Notes under the pieces: model-generated
What the model saw: the letters and a program-made list of their open reading frames with translations, nothing else
Told to the model about the DNA's origin: nothing
Database searches by the model: none
Shown: one piece after another, positions 52,791 through 62,064 of the stretch
How the letters are laid out: each line of letters begins with the position of its first letter
Position numbering within the stretch: position 1 is the stretch's first letter
Position numbers and translations under genes: made by a program
Source: Gammaproteobacteria bacterium
GTDB taxonomy: Bacteria > Pseudomonadota > Gammaproteobacteria > Pseudomonadales > Azotimanducaceae
Length of the DNA stretch: 64,000 nt
Assembly: GCA_028821405.1 (NCBI GenBank)
Contig: JAPPGK010000119.1
Span: 1 to 64,000 of the forward strand
Direction of reading: 5' to 3'

Positions 52791-54632
52791 GTGCTCGAAT
52801 ACCTCTGGCTCGTACCGGCGCTGCCGCTCGCCGGCTTCTTCGCGCTCTTCGTCACCGAAGGCAAGCTGCCCGACAAGATCGTCGCCGTCATCGGCGCGGG
52901 GTCCGTCGGCCTGGCGGCGCTGGTCGCCCTGGGTGCCGGCATCGAGTTCGTGCAGAGCGGCGAGGCGTCCTATTCCCAAACGCTCTGGACCTGGATGGCC
53001 GTCGGCAACTTCGCGCCGTCGATCTCGCTCTACCTCGATCCCCTGTCCTTGGTCATGACCGGGGTCATCACCGGGGTCGGTTTCCTGATTCACCTGTTCG
53101 CCACCGGATACATGTGGAAGGACCACCAGGAACCCGAGGGCTTGAGCCGCTTCTTCGCCTACATGAACCTGTTCGTGTTCGCGATGCTGATGCTGGTGCT
53201 GGGCGACAACCTCCTCGTCCTGTTCCTGGGCTGGGAGGGCGTGGGGCTGTGCAGCTACCTGCTGATCGGGTTCTACCACCGGGATCCGGAGAACGGCTAT
53301 GCGGCGCGGAAGGCGTTCGTCGTAACCCGGGTGGGCGACACGCTGATGGCCATCGGCTTGTTCCTGCTGTTCCGGGAGCTTGCAACGCTCGATATCCAGA
53401 CCGCGCTCGGGGATGCTGCGCAGCTGGACTCCGGCATGGCCACGGCCATCGGCCTGCTGCTACTCGGCGGGGCCGTCGGCAAGTCGGCGCAGGTGCCGTT
53501 GCAGACCTGGCTTCCCGACGCCATGGCGGGCCCGACGCCGGTTTCCGCACTGATCCATGCGGCGACCATGGTGACGGCGGGGGTCTACCTCATCGCCCGC
53601 ATGAAGGGGATCTACGACCTGGCACCCGCCGCCCAGTTCGCGGTCGCCATCGTCGGCCTGGTGACGCTCCTGATTTCGTCCTTCACGGCGCTGACCCAGA
53701 CCGACATCAAGCGCATCCTCGCCTACTCCACCATGAGCCAGATCGGCTACATGTTCATGGCGCTCGGCGTCGGCGCCTGGTCCGCGGGGATCTTCCACCT
53801 GATGACCCACGCCTTCTTCAAAGCCCTGCTCTTCCTGGCGTCCGGCTCGGTGATCCTGGCGCTGCACCACGAGCAGGACATCTTCAAGATGGGCGGGCTG
53901 TGGCGGAAACTGCCGGTGCCGTTCGCCAGCATGCTGATCGGCTCGGGCGCACTCGTCGCACTGCCGTTCATCACGTCCGGCTTCTACAGCAAGGACGCGA
54001 TCCTGCTGACGGCCCATGGTTACGAGCATCATGGCGGATTGTTCTGGTTCGGCGGTGTGCTGGCCGCGGTCATGACGGCGCTCTACACGACGCGCATGAT
54101 GGTGGTGGCGTTCTTCGGTGAGACTAAGACCGAACCCCACGATTCGTCGCGGATCAACATGTGGGGACCGCTGGTCGTGCTGTGCGTCCTGTCGATCGGC
54201 GGCGGCTGGCTGGGCATCGGCGTGCTCGACGGCCTCCTTGGCCCGATCAACGAGTTTTCGCATGCCCATCCGATGGCGTTGACGACCATGATCCTCCCGC
54301 TCATCGGGATCTTCCTCGGCTGGCCGATATTCCGGGGTCAAATCGACCTCAGCCGGCTGGTAGGGTCGACCTTCGGCGATGCTCTGCGTCGCTTCTGGCA
54401 AAGCGGCTGGGCCTTCGACTGGGTCTACGACCGGTTGTTCGTCAAGCCCTTCGTTTGGGTGGCGCGTGTGAACAAGGGCGACGCGGTCGACCTTGTTTTC
54501 CGAATCACCGCCGCCGTCACCCGCGGTTTGCACCACATCGGCGCACTGACCCAGACCGGTCGGCTGCGCTGGTACGCCGCCAACATGGCCATCGGCCTGA
54601 TCGTGGTCGTCCTGATCGTGGCGAGTGCGTAA
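52791..54632 (+). CDS. nuoL: NADH-quinone oxidoreductase subunit L
   Basis: 613 residues, antiporter-like proton-pumping subunit with the long lateral helix at the C-terminus. Conserved: LFLGWEGVGLCSYLLIGFYH, KSAQVPLQTWLPDAMAGPTPVSALIHAATMVTAG and LTQTDIKRILAYSTMSQIGYM. GTG start at 52791. Confidence 0.97.
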   Translation: MLEYLWLVPALPLAGFFALFVTEGKLPDKIVAVIGAGSVGLAALVALGAGIEFVQSGEASYSQTLWTWMAVGNFAPSISLYLDPLSLVMTGVITGVGFLIHLFATGYMWKDHQEPEGLSRFFAYMNLFVFAMLMLVLGDNLLVLFLGWEGVGLCSYLLIGFYHRDPENGYAARKAFVVTRVGDTLMAIGLFLLFRELATLDIQTALGDAAQLDSGMATAIGLLLLGGAVGKSAQVPLQTWLPDAMAGPTPVSALIHAATMVTAGVYLIARMKGIYDLAPAAQFAVAIVGLVTLLISSFTALTQTDIKRILAYSTMSQIGYMFMALGVGAWSAGIFHLMTHAFFKALLFLASGSVILALHHEQDIFKMGGLWRKLPVPFASMLIGSGALVALPFITSGFYSKDAILLTAHGYEHHGGLFWFGGVLAAVMTALYTTRMMVVAFFGETKTEPHDSSRINMWGPLVVLCVLSIGGGWLGIGVLDGLLGPINEFSHAHPMALTTMILPLIGIFLGWPIFRGQIDLSRLVGSTFGDALRRFWQSGWAFDWVYDRLFVKPFVWVARVNKGDAVDLVFRITAAVTRGLHHIGALTQTGRLRWYAANMAIGLIVVVLIVASA

Positions 54633-56093
54633 GTGGTCTTGTTAGTCGTCATCCTCGCCCTGCTCGCTGCCGGTGTCGTGGCATGGGCCTCCGAGCGGTT
54701 AAGCAAGGACGCGCCTCGCCTCGTCAGCGTCCTCGCGTTCGGTGCCGGTCTAGTCTGGTCCGCCGTACTCTGGCTGGACGGCGCGGATGCGGGCGGCCTC
54801 TACGCTGCAATGGATTGGCCGTGGATCACGCGATTCGGAATCCACCTTGCCTTGGAGATGGACGGCCTAAGCCTCCTGATGGTGGCCCTCACGATGTTCC
54901 TCGGCATCGTCGCCGTGGTCTCCTCCTGGGACGAGATCGAAGTCGGGCAAGGCTTCTTCCAGTTCAACATCCTGTGGGTGATGGCCGGCGTCGTCGGCGT
55001 GTTCACGGCGATGGACCTGTTGCTGTTCTTCTTCTTCTGGGAAGTCATGTTGATTCCCATGTACCTCCTGATCGCCATCTGGGGGCACGAGGAGAAGGCC
55101 TACGCCTCCATGAAGTTCTTCCTGTTCACCCAGATCAGCGGGCTCCTCATGCTGTTCGCGATCCTGGCGCTGGTCTACGTTCACCACGGCAACACCGGGG
55201 AGATCACGTTCAGCTACAGGGCGCTGCTCGATGCCGAGATCGACCCCCGAATCGCGATCTGGCTCATGCTCGGCTTCTTCGTCGCCTTCGCCACCAAGCT
55301 GCCCTCGGTGCCCGTGCATACCTGGCTGCCGGACGCGCACACCCAGGCACCGACGGCCGGCAGCGTCATCCTAGCCGGGATCCTGTTGAAGACCGGCGCG
55401 TACGGGATCATCCGCTTCGCCGTGCCGCTTTTCCCCGAGGCGTCCGCGGACTTCGCGCTGTGGGCGATGCTGCTCGGCACGGTGAGCATCCTCTACGGCG
55501 GGGCGATGGCGTTCAGCCAATCGGACTTCAAACGGCTGGTGGCCTACAGTTCCATCGCCCACATGGGCTTCGTCCTGCTCGGGGTGTACGCGTTCAACGA
55601 GCTCGGCATGCAGGGCGCCATCGTCACCATGGTCGCCCACGGCTTCTCCACGGCGGCGCTCTTCATGATGGCGGGCGCCATCCAGCAGCGCCTTCATACC
55701 CGGGAGATGGGGCAGATGGGCGGGCTGTGGAAACACGCGCCGCGCATGGGAACCATGACCCTGTTCTTCGTGATCGCCTCCGTCGGCATGCCCGGACTCG
55801 GCAACTTCGTCGGCGAGTTCCTGGCCTTGCTGGGCGCTTTCCAGGAGAACTGGGTGATGGCCGTGGTCGCCACGGCCGGCATCGTGGTCGCCGCCGTCTA
55901 CGGTCTCTACCTCATGCAGCGCTCGTTCCAGGGAACCCCGAACCCCGACGTCGAGTCCATGCGCGACTTCGGACTGCGGGAGATGAGCGTCATGGCGGCG
56001 ATGATGGCGGGTCTCGTCTGGGTGGGCGTCTATCCCCAGCACGTGCTCGAGTTGTCGAACGCGACGATCCAGACCTTGGGTGTCCTGCCGTGA
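54633..56093 (+). CDS. nuoM: NADH-quinone oxidoreductase subunit M
   Basis: 486 residues, antiporter-like subunit: FFFFWEVMLIPMYLLIAIWG, KLPSVPVHTWLPDAHTQAPT and QSDFKRLVAYSSIAHMGFVL. GTG start directly follows the TAA of nuoL without a gap. Confidence 0.97.
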   Translation: MVLLVVILALLAAGVVAWASERLSKDAPRLVSVLAFGAGLVWSAVLWLDGADAGGLYAAMDWPWITRFGIHLALEMDGLSLLMVALTMFLGIVAVVSSWDEIEVGQGFFQFNILWVMAGVVGVFTAMDLLLFFFFWEVMLIPMYLLIAIWGHEEKAYASMKFFLFTQISGLLMLFAILALVYVHHGNTGEITFSYRALLDAEIDPRIAIWLMLGFFVAFATKLPSVPVHTWLPDAHTQAPTAGSVILAGILLKTGAYGIIRFAVPLFPEASADFALWAMLLGTVSILYGGAMAFSQSDFKRLVAYSSIAHMGFVLLGVYAFNELGMQGAIVTMVAHGFSTAALFMMAGAIQQRLHTREMGQMGGLWKHAPRMGTMTLFFVIASVGMPGLGNFVGEFLALLGAFQENWVMAVVATAGIVVAAVYGLYLMQRSFQGTPNPDVESMRDFGLREMSVMAAMMAGLVWVGVYPQHVLELSNATIQTLGVLP

Positions 56094-57526
56094 GCGCGGC
56101 CGAGGTCTGGGCGCTTGCACCCTATCTCGCGTTAGCCGGCGGCATTGCGCTGTTGCTGCTCGCCGTCGCCGCATTGCGTTCGCATCAGCTCGCGTTCTCG
56201 GGTGCCATCGCCACGTTGGCGATCCCGCTGGCTTTCGTGCCGACGGCCCTGGGCGGCGGCACCCAGATCGTAGACACCGTCCTCGAGATCGACGGCTACG
56301 CCCTGTTCTTCTTCGTCCTGTTCTCGCTCGCGGCGATCGCGACGGCTGTTCTCTCGGCGCGCTATCTCGGTAGCCGCGCCACCCACCGCCAAGAGTTCTA
56401 CCTGCTGCTCACCACGGCGACGCTCGGGGCCGTCGTGACCGCCGGCGCATCGCACTTCGCGACCTTCCTGATGGGACTCGAAGTGTTGTCCATCTCGCTC
56501 TACGCGATGATCGCCTACCCCGAAAAAGGCCACCCGCCGCTCGAAGCGGCAGCCAAGTACCTCGTGCTGTCGGGTGCCGCCTCGAGCACGATGCTGTTCG
56601 GCATGGCGCTCATCTACGCCGCCTCCGGATCGCTTAACTTCGAGGCCGCCGGGGACATCGCCACCGGCGAGCGCAACGTCTTGGTCCTCGGTCAGGCCAT
56701 GCTGCTCGTGGGCGTCTTCTTCAAGCTCTCCCTGGTGCCCTTTCACATGTGGACGCCCGACGTCTACCAGGGCGCCCCGGCACCCGTGACGGGATTCGTC
56801 GCGACGGTTTCCAAGGGCGCGGTGTTCGCGGTGCTGCTGCGCTACGCGATCGACGCCGACCTGCTCTCATCGCCCGCCGTGGGCATCGTGATCGCGGTCA
56901 TCGCCGTGCTGTCGATGGTCGTCGGCAACATCCTCGCCTTGCTCCAAACCAACCTGAAACGGCTGCTGGCGTATTCGTCGATCGCCCACCTCGGCTACCT
57001 GATGATCGCCCTGGTCGTTGCGGGCACCGCGGCCGGGCGGGCCTTGGGGGTGGAGTCCGGACTCTTCTACGTCGCCGGCTACTTCCTGATGACGCTGGCC
57101 GCATTCGGCGTGATCACGGTGCTCTCAAACGAAACCGAGGACGCCGAGATAATCTCGGGCTACGACGGGCTCCTCTGGCGTCGCCCCGTCATCGCCGCGG
57201 TGCTGGCGGCCGTCGCGCTGGCGCTCGCCGGGATCCCGCTCACCGTCGGGTTCTTCGCCAAGTTCTACCTGGTCGCCGCCGGCGTCGGCAATGCCGCCTG
57301 GGGGCTCGTCTGGGCACTCATCGTGGGTAGCGCCATCGGCATCTACTACTACTTGCGCATCGTCTTCGCCATGACGAAACGCCCGGACGACGACCGCCCC
57401 CACGAAGGTCGCCGGGTCCCATGGGAGGGCCTCGCCACGGTAGTCCTTCTGGGTCTTTTGATTGTTCTGCTCGGGCTATATCCTTCTCCGGTTATCGAAT
57501 ACATCCGGCAGCTCGGGGGACCGTAA
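56090..57526 (+). CDS. nuoN: NADH-quinone oxidoreductase subunit N
   Basis: 478 residues, third antiporter-like subunit: LMGLEVLSISLYAMIAYPE, FFKLSLVPFHMWTPDVYQGAP and LLQTNLKRLLAYSSIAHLGYLM. The GTG start overlaps the nuoM stop (GTGA). Last gene of the locus. Confidence 0.97.
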   Translation: MSAAEVWALAPYLALAGGIALLLLAVAALRSHQLAFSGAIATLAIPLAFVPTALGGGTQIVDTVLEIDGYALFFFVLFSLAAIATAVLSARYLGSRATHRQEFYLLLTTATLGAVVTAGASHFATFLMGLEVLSISLYAMIAYPEKGHPPLEAAAKYLVLSGAASSTMLFGMALIYAASGSLNFEAAGDIATGERNVLVLGQAMLLVGVFFKLSLVPFHMWTPDVYQGAPAPVTGFVATVSKGAVFAVLLRYAIDADLLSSPAVGIVIAVIAVLSMVVGNILALLQTNLKRLLAYSSIAHLGYLMIALVVAGTAAGRALGVESGLFYVAGYFLMTLAAFGVITVLSNETEDAEIISGYDGLLWRRPVIAAVLAAVALALAGIPLTVGFFAKFYLVAAGVGNAAWGLVWALIVGSAIGIYYYLRIVFAMTKRPDDDRPHEGRRVPWEGLATVVLLGLLIVLLGLYPSPVIEYIRQLGGP

Positions 57527-57646
57527 ACGCGCTGTAGCAGCGTCGGCGCATCGTTCCCATGGTCGCTCTGGGACCCGTTGAGCTCGAGCGAACCTGATAT
57601 TCTCGACGCCCCGCTACCGGGAAAGTCCTGCGACAAGGAGGAATCC

Positions 57647-59095
57647 ATGATCCGCTCAACTCGGCGCAACCCAACGCATCTGAGTCGGCTACTGCCAACG
57701 GCTGTTGTCGCCCTCGCCGCGACCGCCGCTTTCGCGGCCGAGCCCGACTGGCGACTCGTCGAGGCGTACCTCGACCTCGATACGGCCTGGCACGAATTGG
57801 ACCGGGAGATCGCAACGGCCGACGTCGGGAGCGACGAGAAGGAGCGGCGGCGCAAGGAAGAGCGGGGCGAACATCCCGACATCGTCCTCGCGGTGCGCGC
57901 GGCCCGGGCGATCATCGAGGCGGACGGCAAGCGTGCCGTCGAGGCGGCGCAGTTCCTGATGGAGCATACCGCCGGCCTGTCGCCCACGGCGGATCGCGAC
58001 ATCGAGTTCGGCACCGCTGCGCTGGCGGAACTACTCGGGCCGGACTGGTCCCTTGTCGACGATTTCACGAACCCGAAAGAGGGGTTCCTGGCCCGCCTGT
58101 TCGCCGGGGATCCCTCGGGACCCAAAGCGCTCGCGGCCGCCAGGGCCATCGTCGACCTCGGCGGAACCCACGACCGGACACTCGACGCCGCCGAGTTTCT
58201 CGTCGAGCGTGGCGCCGGGATTCGTGGCGGCAGTCCGCCGAACGTCCTCGCGGGCATTCGCACGTTGGAATCGCTCGGGCCCGACTACGACAACTGGCCC
58301 CGCATGCTCATGCACGTGGGCAGGACGCGCGGGAAATCGGAGGCAATCGACGAGTTTCTGGCCGGCAAGGCGGCCGAGGGCAACGACTCGTTGGTGCGCG
58401 CCACCGCCCGCTACTATGCGGCGTCCCGTCTGGCCCGGTCCATAAACTCCGCCCCGGATGACGAGCGCGGCGCCGTCCGCGAACGCGCCCTAGACCTGGC
58501 CAGCGGTTTGAGCGCTGGCGTGGAAGACGAGGAGTTCGTCGCCAAGGGACGCGATGCCGAGGGCAATCCCACGACCCAAACCCTGGCCGATGTCGAACGG
58601 GACATCCTGGCCACGATCCGCTACGCCACCGTGGGCGGTTCGGTTTCCGACTTCGCGGGAACCCGGCTCGACGGCGTCGAACAGGGTATCGTCGACTTCG
58701 ACGGGCAGGTTGTTCTCGTGGACTTCTGGGCGACCTGGTGCGGCCCGTGCATCGCCGGGCTTCCCAAGCTGCGTGACCTCGCCACGGAGCTTCCGGCGGA
58801 GCGGTTCGAGATCCTCAGCATCAGCATCGACGCGGAGCTGCAGTCGGTCCTCGACTTCCAGGAGAATGAGTCGATGCCCTGGGCCCAATGGCATATCGGG
58901 GTCGGCAGCGAACTGGCCAAGATCTGGCAGGTCAACGCCATTCCCGCGTACGTGCTGATCGACGGTCAAGGCAAGATTCTCGCCAAGGGCAACGCGCTGA
59001 CCGACGACTTCCTCGCGGACCTGCGCGAAGCGGTGGCCCTCGCCGCGCAAGAGAATCCGACCGCCACAGCCGAAGATCCAGCGGTCGAAGCCTAG
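57647..59095 (+). CDS. Exported TlpA-like thioredoxin-domain protein
   Basis: 482 residues. Signal peptide LLPTAVVALAATAAFAAEP; a long helical region of unknown fold (about 40-330); and a C-terminal thioredoxin-like domain with active site FWATWCGPCIAGLPKL. TlpA/ResA-type domains reduce or isomerise thiols outside the cytoplasm, often in cytochrome maturation. The large N-terminal part is unusual and unassigned. ATG 57647 follows AAGGAGG. Begins 120 bp after nuoN. Confidence 0.82.
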   Translation: MIRSTRRNPTHLSRLLPTAVVALAATAAFAAEPDWRLVEAYLDLDTAWHELDREIATADVGSDEKERRRKEERGEHPDIVLAVRAARAIIEADGKRAVEAAQFLMEHTAGLSPTADRDIEFGTAALAELLGPDWSLVDDFTNPKEGFLARLFAGDPSGPKALAAARAIVDLGGTHDRTLDAAEFLVERGAGIRGGSPPNVLAGIRTLESLGPDYDNWPRMLMHVGRTRGKSEAIDEFLAGKAAEGNDSLVRATARYYAASRLARSINSAPDDERGAVRERALDLASGLSAGVEDEEFVAKGRDAEGNPTTQTLADVERDILATIRYATVGGSVSDFAGTRLDGVEQGIVDFDGQVVLVDFWATWCGPCIAGLPKLRDLATELPAERFEILSISIDAELQSVLDFQENESMPWAQWHIGVGSELAKIWQVNAIPAYVLIDGQGKILAKGNALTDDFLADLREAVALAAQENPTATAEDPAVEA

Positions 59096-59186
59096 TGCCC
59101 TAGTCTAATAGCTTGCGGGGCCGGTCGCGTCCGACGGATGCGCGATCGGTCCACGCCAGCGCCAAGACCGTCGTGGAGATCGTTTC

Positions 59187-60182
59187 GTGAAGGCATGGCA
59201 GATGCCGCGGCTGGGCGACCCGTGGCGAGAACTCGACGCGGTCGAATTGCCCGCTCCGGACCCGCCTCCGGGCAGTGTACGCATTCGCGTCGACGCGACC
59301 GATCTGAACTTCGCCGACATCCTGCAGTGCCAGGGCGCCTACCAGGTCAAGTGGGCGCCGCCTTTCACGCCGGGGATGGTCGCTGCCGGGATCGTGGAAG
59401 CGGCTGCGGCAGGCACCGGGTTCGCGGCCGGCGAGCGCGTCGTGGGGCCTACGGTCGAGCCCGCTGGCGGATTCGCCGAGCGGTCACTGCTGTTGGCGGA
59501 TCAGTCACACCGAATTCCCCCGTCCGTATCGTCGCGCTCCGCCATGGCGGTCCACATCACCTACGCGACGGCCTGGTTCGCATTCCATCGACGCGCGCAT
59601 CTGGCACCCGGCGAGTCGGTCCTCGTACTGGCGGCGGCCGGCGGCGTCGGCACCGCGGCGGTTCAGATGGCACGCGCCCATGGTTGCTGGGTGATCGGTG
59701 CGGTGGGCGGCAGCGCGAAGGCTGAAATCGCGACCCAAGCCGGTGCCGACCTGGTTGTCGACTACGAAGCCGACGACCTCTATCGACGGGTCATGGATGC
59801 CACCGACGGCCGCGGTGTCGACGTTGTCTACGATCCAGTCGGCGGCAGGCACTTCGACACGGTGAGGCGACTACTCGCCTGGGAGGGGCGTCTACTCGTC
59901 ATCGGCTTCGCGGGCGGCGAGATCCCCGCCGCGCCCGCCAATCACGTCTTGGTCAAGAACTACTCGGTTGTGGGCGTCCACATGGGCGGCTACCGGGAAC
60001 GCGACCCGGCGCTCGTTGCACAGTGCTATGCCGACGTGCACGGTCAACTCGCAAACGGCCGGATCAAGCCGTTGATCAGCGAGGTCGTCGGCTTCGATGC
60101 GCTTCCCAGCGCGCTCGAACGATTGGCCGGGCGGAAAACCGTGGGACGGGTGCTGTTCGATCCGGGGCTAGGGAAGGTCTGA
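59187..60182 (+). CDS. NADPH:quinone oxidoreductase-like (zinc-independent MDR family) enzyme
   Basis: 331 residues. GroES-like N-terminal half and Rossmann fold with LVLAAAGGVGTAAVQMA; no zinc ligands. The family reduces quinones or enones. The last residues (LGKV) and the TGA are encoded by the 147-bp repeat, so the natural C-terminus may have been altered by insertion of that element. Confidence 0.88.
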   Translation: MKAWQMPRLGDPWRELDAVELPAPDPPPGSVRIRVDATDLNFADILQCQGAYQVKWAPPFTPGMVAAGIVEAAAAGTGFAAGERVVGPTVEPAGGFAERSLLLADQSHRIPPSVSSRSAMAVHITYATAWFAFHRRAHLAPGESVLVLAAAGGVGTAAVQMARAHGCWVIGAVGGSAKAEIATQAGADLVVDYEADDLYRRVMDATDGRGVDVVYDPVGGRHFDTVRRLLAWEGRLLVIGFAGGEIPAAPANHVLVKNYSVVGVHMGGYRERDPALVAQCYADVHGQLANGRIKPLISEVVGFDALPSALERLAGRKTVGRVLFDPGLGKV

Positions 60183-60314
60183 ACAAGACCTTCCCTAGCG
60201 CGGCACAGGGATGTGCCGCCAAATTCGATGGCGTAAGCCATTGAATTTGCGAGCGAAACTATTTGTTTCGCTACTGTTCAAGTCCAGGGACGGACTTGAA
60301 CAGAGGTTTCCTAG
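60168..60314. repeat. 147-bp multi-hairpin repeat, copy B
   Basis: Same length as copy A (26353-26499), about 97 percent identical by eye: three changes in the loop of the fourth hairpin, one in the loop of the fifth, one near the right end. It lies between two convergent genes and supplies the stop of the gene to its left (TGA 60180-60182) and of the gene to its right (TAG on the minus strand, 60311-60313). Confidence 0.85.
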
Positions 60315-60742
60315 TGCGTAACCATCAGGCCCGCGATGTTCGCCGGCGTCAGGTCCAGTGCTTCCGCGACCATGTTGAAGAACCGCACTTCCCGACCGGT
60401 GATGCGTTCATCGACGAGAATGACCTCGGCCAGCGCATTGGCGATCATGACCCGGTCGTGGATGTCGATCTTCTTCGCCACCTTCACCAGGTGCCGCTCC
60501 AGGGGCTCGGTGTCGAAGATTCCCGCGTGGGAGGCCATGCGCACGTCCTTGGCGCTGACGTCCTCGCCGGTGCTCTTCTTGATGATGTCCCGAACGGATT
60601 CGACCTCGAGATGCTTGATGTTGGTGTCCGCCGCCGTTGCCCGCGCCAACACCAGCAGTACGGTCTCGTTGACGATGTCCTTGAGTTCGTCGGCCGTGGG
60701 TTCCGCGCCGCCGAAGAACTTCAGAATGTGGTCAAGGTTCAT
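60311..60742 (-). CDS. TerB-like (tellurite-resistance-associated family) protein
   Basis: 143 residues, all-helical, with the acidic metal-binding-type pattern of the TerB family (IDIHDRVMIANALAEVILVDERI, VLARATAADTNIKHLEVES). Role unknown; TerB-like proteins occur in stress systems, but no other ter gene is present. ATG 60742 with GGAG upstream. Its stop codon lies in the 147-bp repeat. Confidence 0.75.
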   Translation of the reverse strand: MNLDHILKFFGGAEPTADELKDIVNETVLLVLARATAADTNIKHLEVESVRDIIKKSTGEDVSAKDVRMASHAGIFDTEPLERHLVKVAKKIDIHDRVMIANALAEVILVDERITGREVRFFNMVAEALDLTPANIAGLMVTH

Positions 60743-60870
60743 CCGGGCTGGCTCCTCAAGTTGGTAACTGCGGCGAGCGACGAAGTATAACAGTCCCGCC
60801 CATGCAACAACCCAGCGCGGTGCCGACGGCCCTTGCGGTCGCTCGGGCCTGCGACGGGAGACGGCCCTTG

Positions 60871-61983
60871 CTACGGTGTTTCGGGATTGATCGCTTCGAC
60901 CCAGCCGTCGGCGTCGCGTTTGGCGTGGGCGATCGCGCGCGGCGTGCGTCCCTTGTGGTCGGCTCGGTCGATGTTCGCACCGGCGCCGACGATCAGGCGG
61001 ACCACCGCGCGTATTCTGGCCTTGTCCTTGACCGTCGAACGAAGCGCGGTCGCCAACGGCGTCTCGCCCTGGCGATCCTCGGCGTCCACGTCCGCCCCGT
61101 GGTCGAGAAGCAGCGCGACGATGTCCACGAAGCCCGCCTTGGCGGCGCAATGGAGCGCGGACTGTCCCTTGTAGTTGCGTACGTTCACGTCGGCACCGGC
61201 GTCGATCAGCGCGCGAACCCTCGCCGCGCTGCCGCCCCGGTCGCCGCGGGATTGGAACACGATGGGAGGCCAGCCGCCTTCGGCATGGTCCGGGCCGTGA
61301 TCCACGCCATGGGCTCTCAGCAGGTCGACCATCGCCGGGTTGGCGATGCCGGAACGCGGGGGTTCGCAAGCCGACGGGTCGAGGCCAGCGGCGATGAGCG
61401 AGCGCAGGATTTCCACCCGGTCCCGCCAGATGCAGAAACGGACCAGGTAGTAGCCGTAGGGCCGCGGATCCGCGCCGCGGGCAAGCAACAGCGTGACGAC
61501 ATCGCCGTGCCCCGGCGCCACGGCATAGTGCAGCGTGGCTGCGCGTACGTTGATGTCGTTCTGGGCTTTCTCGGCTCGGGCAAGCGCCGGGTCGTGATCC
61601 AGGTATTCGCGCACGGCCTCGATATCGCCCAGGTACGCCGCCGTGTGGATGTCCAAGGCGGCACCCCGGGCCCGCAGCAGGTCTGCGACCGCGTGGTGTC
61701 TCCTATACCGGGCCGCGCAATAGGGGGAGATGTCGACGAGCAGCGGCGTGAAGTGACAGCCGCACGCGTCGAGGTCCGCACCCCGGTCGGCCAGGTATTC
61801 GACCATCGCAAGCCGCCCCCGGTAGGCCGCCCCCCACCCTTGGGGGCGCCGGGGGGCGCCCCCCCCCCCCACCCAGGGGGGCTTCGGGGCTTGCCGGCCC
61901 CGCTGGGTGTCTATGCCGCCGCCCCCGGCCGGGGCCACGGCGATCTTCAGGAAATCACTTGCGTTGCCGGTCAGCAGCGACAC
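60871..61983 (-). CDS. Ankyrin-repeat protein
   Basis: 370 residues with about seven ankyrin units, e.g. GQSALHCAAKAGFVDIVALL and AAYRGRLAMVEYLADRGAD. Ankyrin arrays bind proteins; the partner is unknown. GTG 61983 after GGGGGGAGG is a good start. Residues about 38-50 (WVGGGGAPRRPQGWG) come from a run of G/C homopolymers (12 consecutive C at 61859-61870) that interrupts an expected ankyrin helix. An assembly or sequencing error, or a frameshift pair, is possible here. Confidence 0.75.
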   Translation of the reverse strand: MSLLTGNASDFLKIAVAPAGGGGIDTQRGRQAPKPPWVGGGGAPRRPQGWGAAYRGRLAMVEYLADRGADLDACGCHFTPLLVDISPYCAARYRRHHAVADLLRARGAALDIHTAAYLGDIEAVREYLDHDPALARAEKAQNDINVRAATLHYAVAPGHGDVVTLLLARGADPRPYGYYLVRFCIWRDRVEILRSLIAAGLDPSACEPPRSGIANPAMVDLLRAHGVDHGPDHAEGGWPPIVFQSRGDRGGSAARVRALIDAGADVNVRNYKGQSALHCAAKAGFVDIVALLLDHGADVDAEDRQGETPLATALRSTVKDKARIRAVVRLIVGAGANIDRADHKGRTPRAIAHAKRDADGWVEAINPETP

Positions 61984-62064
61984 ACAACCTCCCCCCACAA
62001 GAAGCGCGACCGAGTCTAACAACGCGGGCCGCTACAATGGCGGCCGACGAAAGGACATGCTCGC

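Noticed and set aside
53460..54536. Long minus-strand frame within nuoL
   Set aside because: Asp/Arg/His-rich shadow of a membrane-protein gene.
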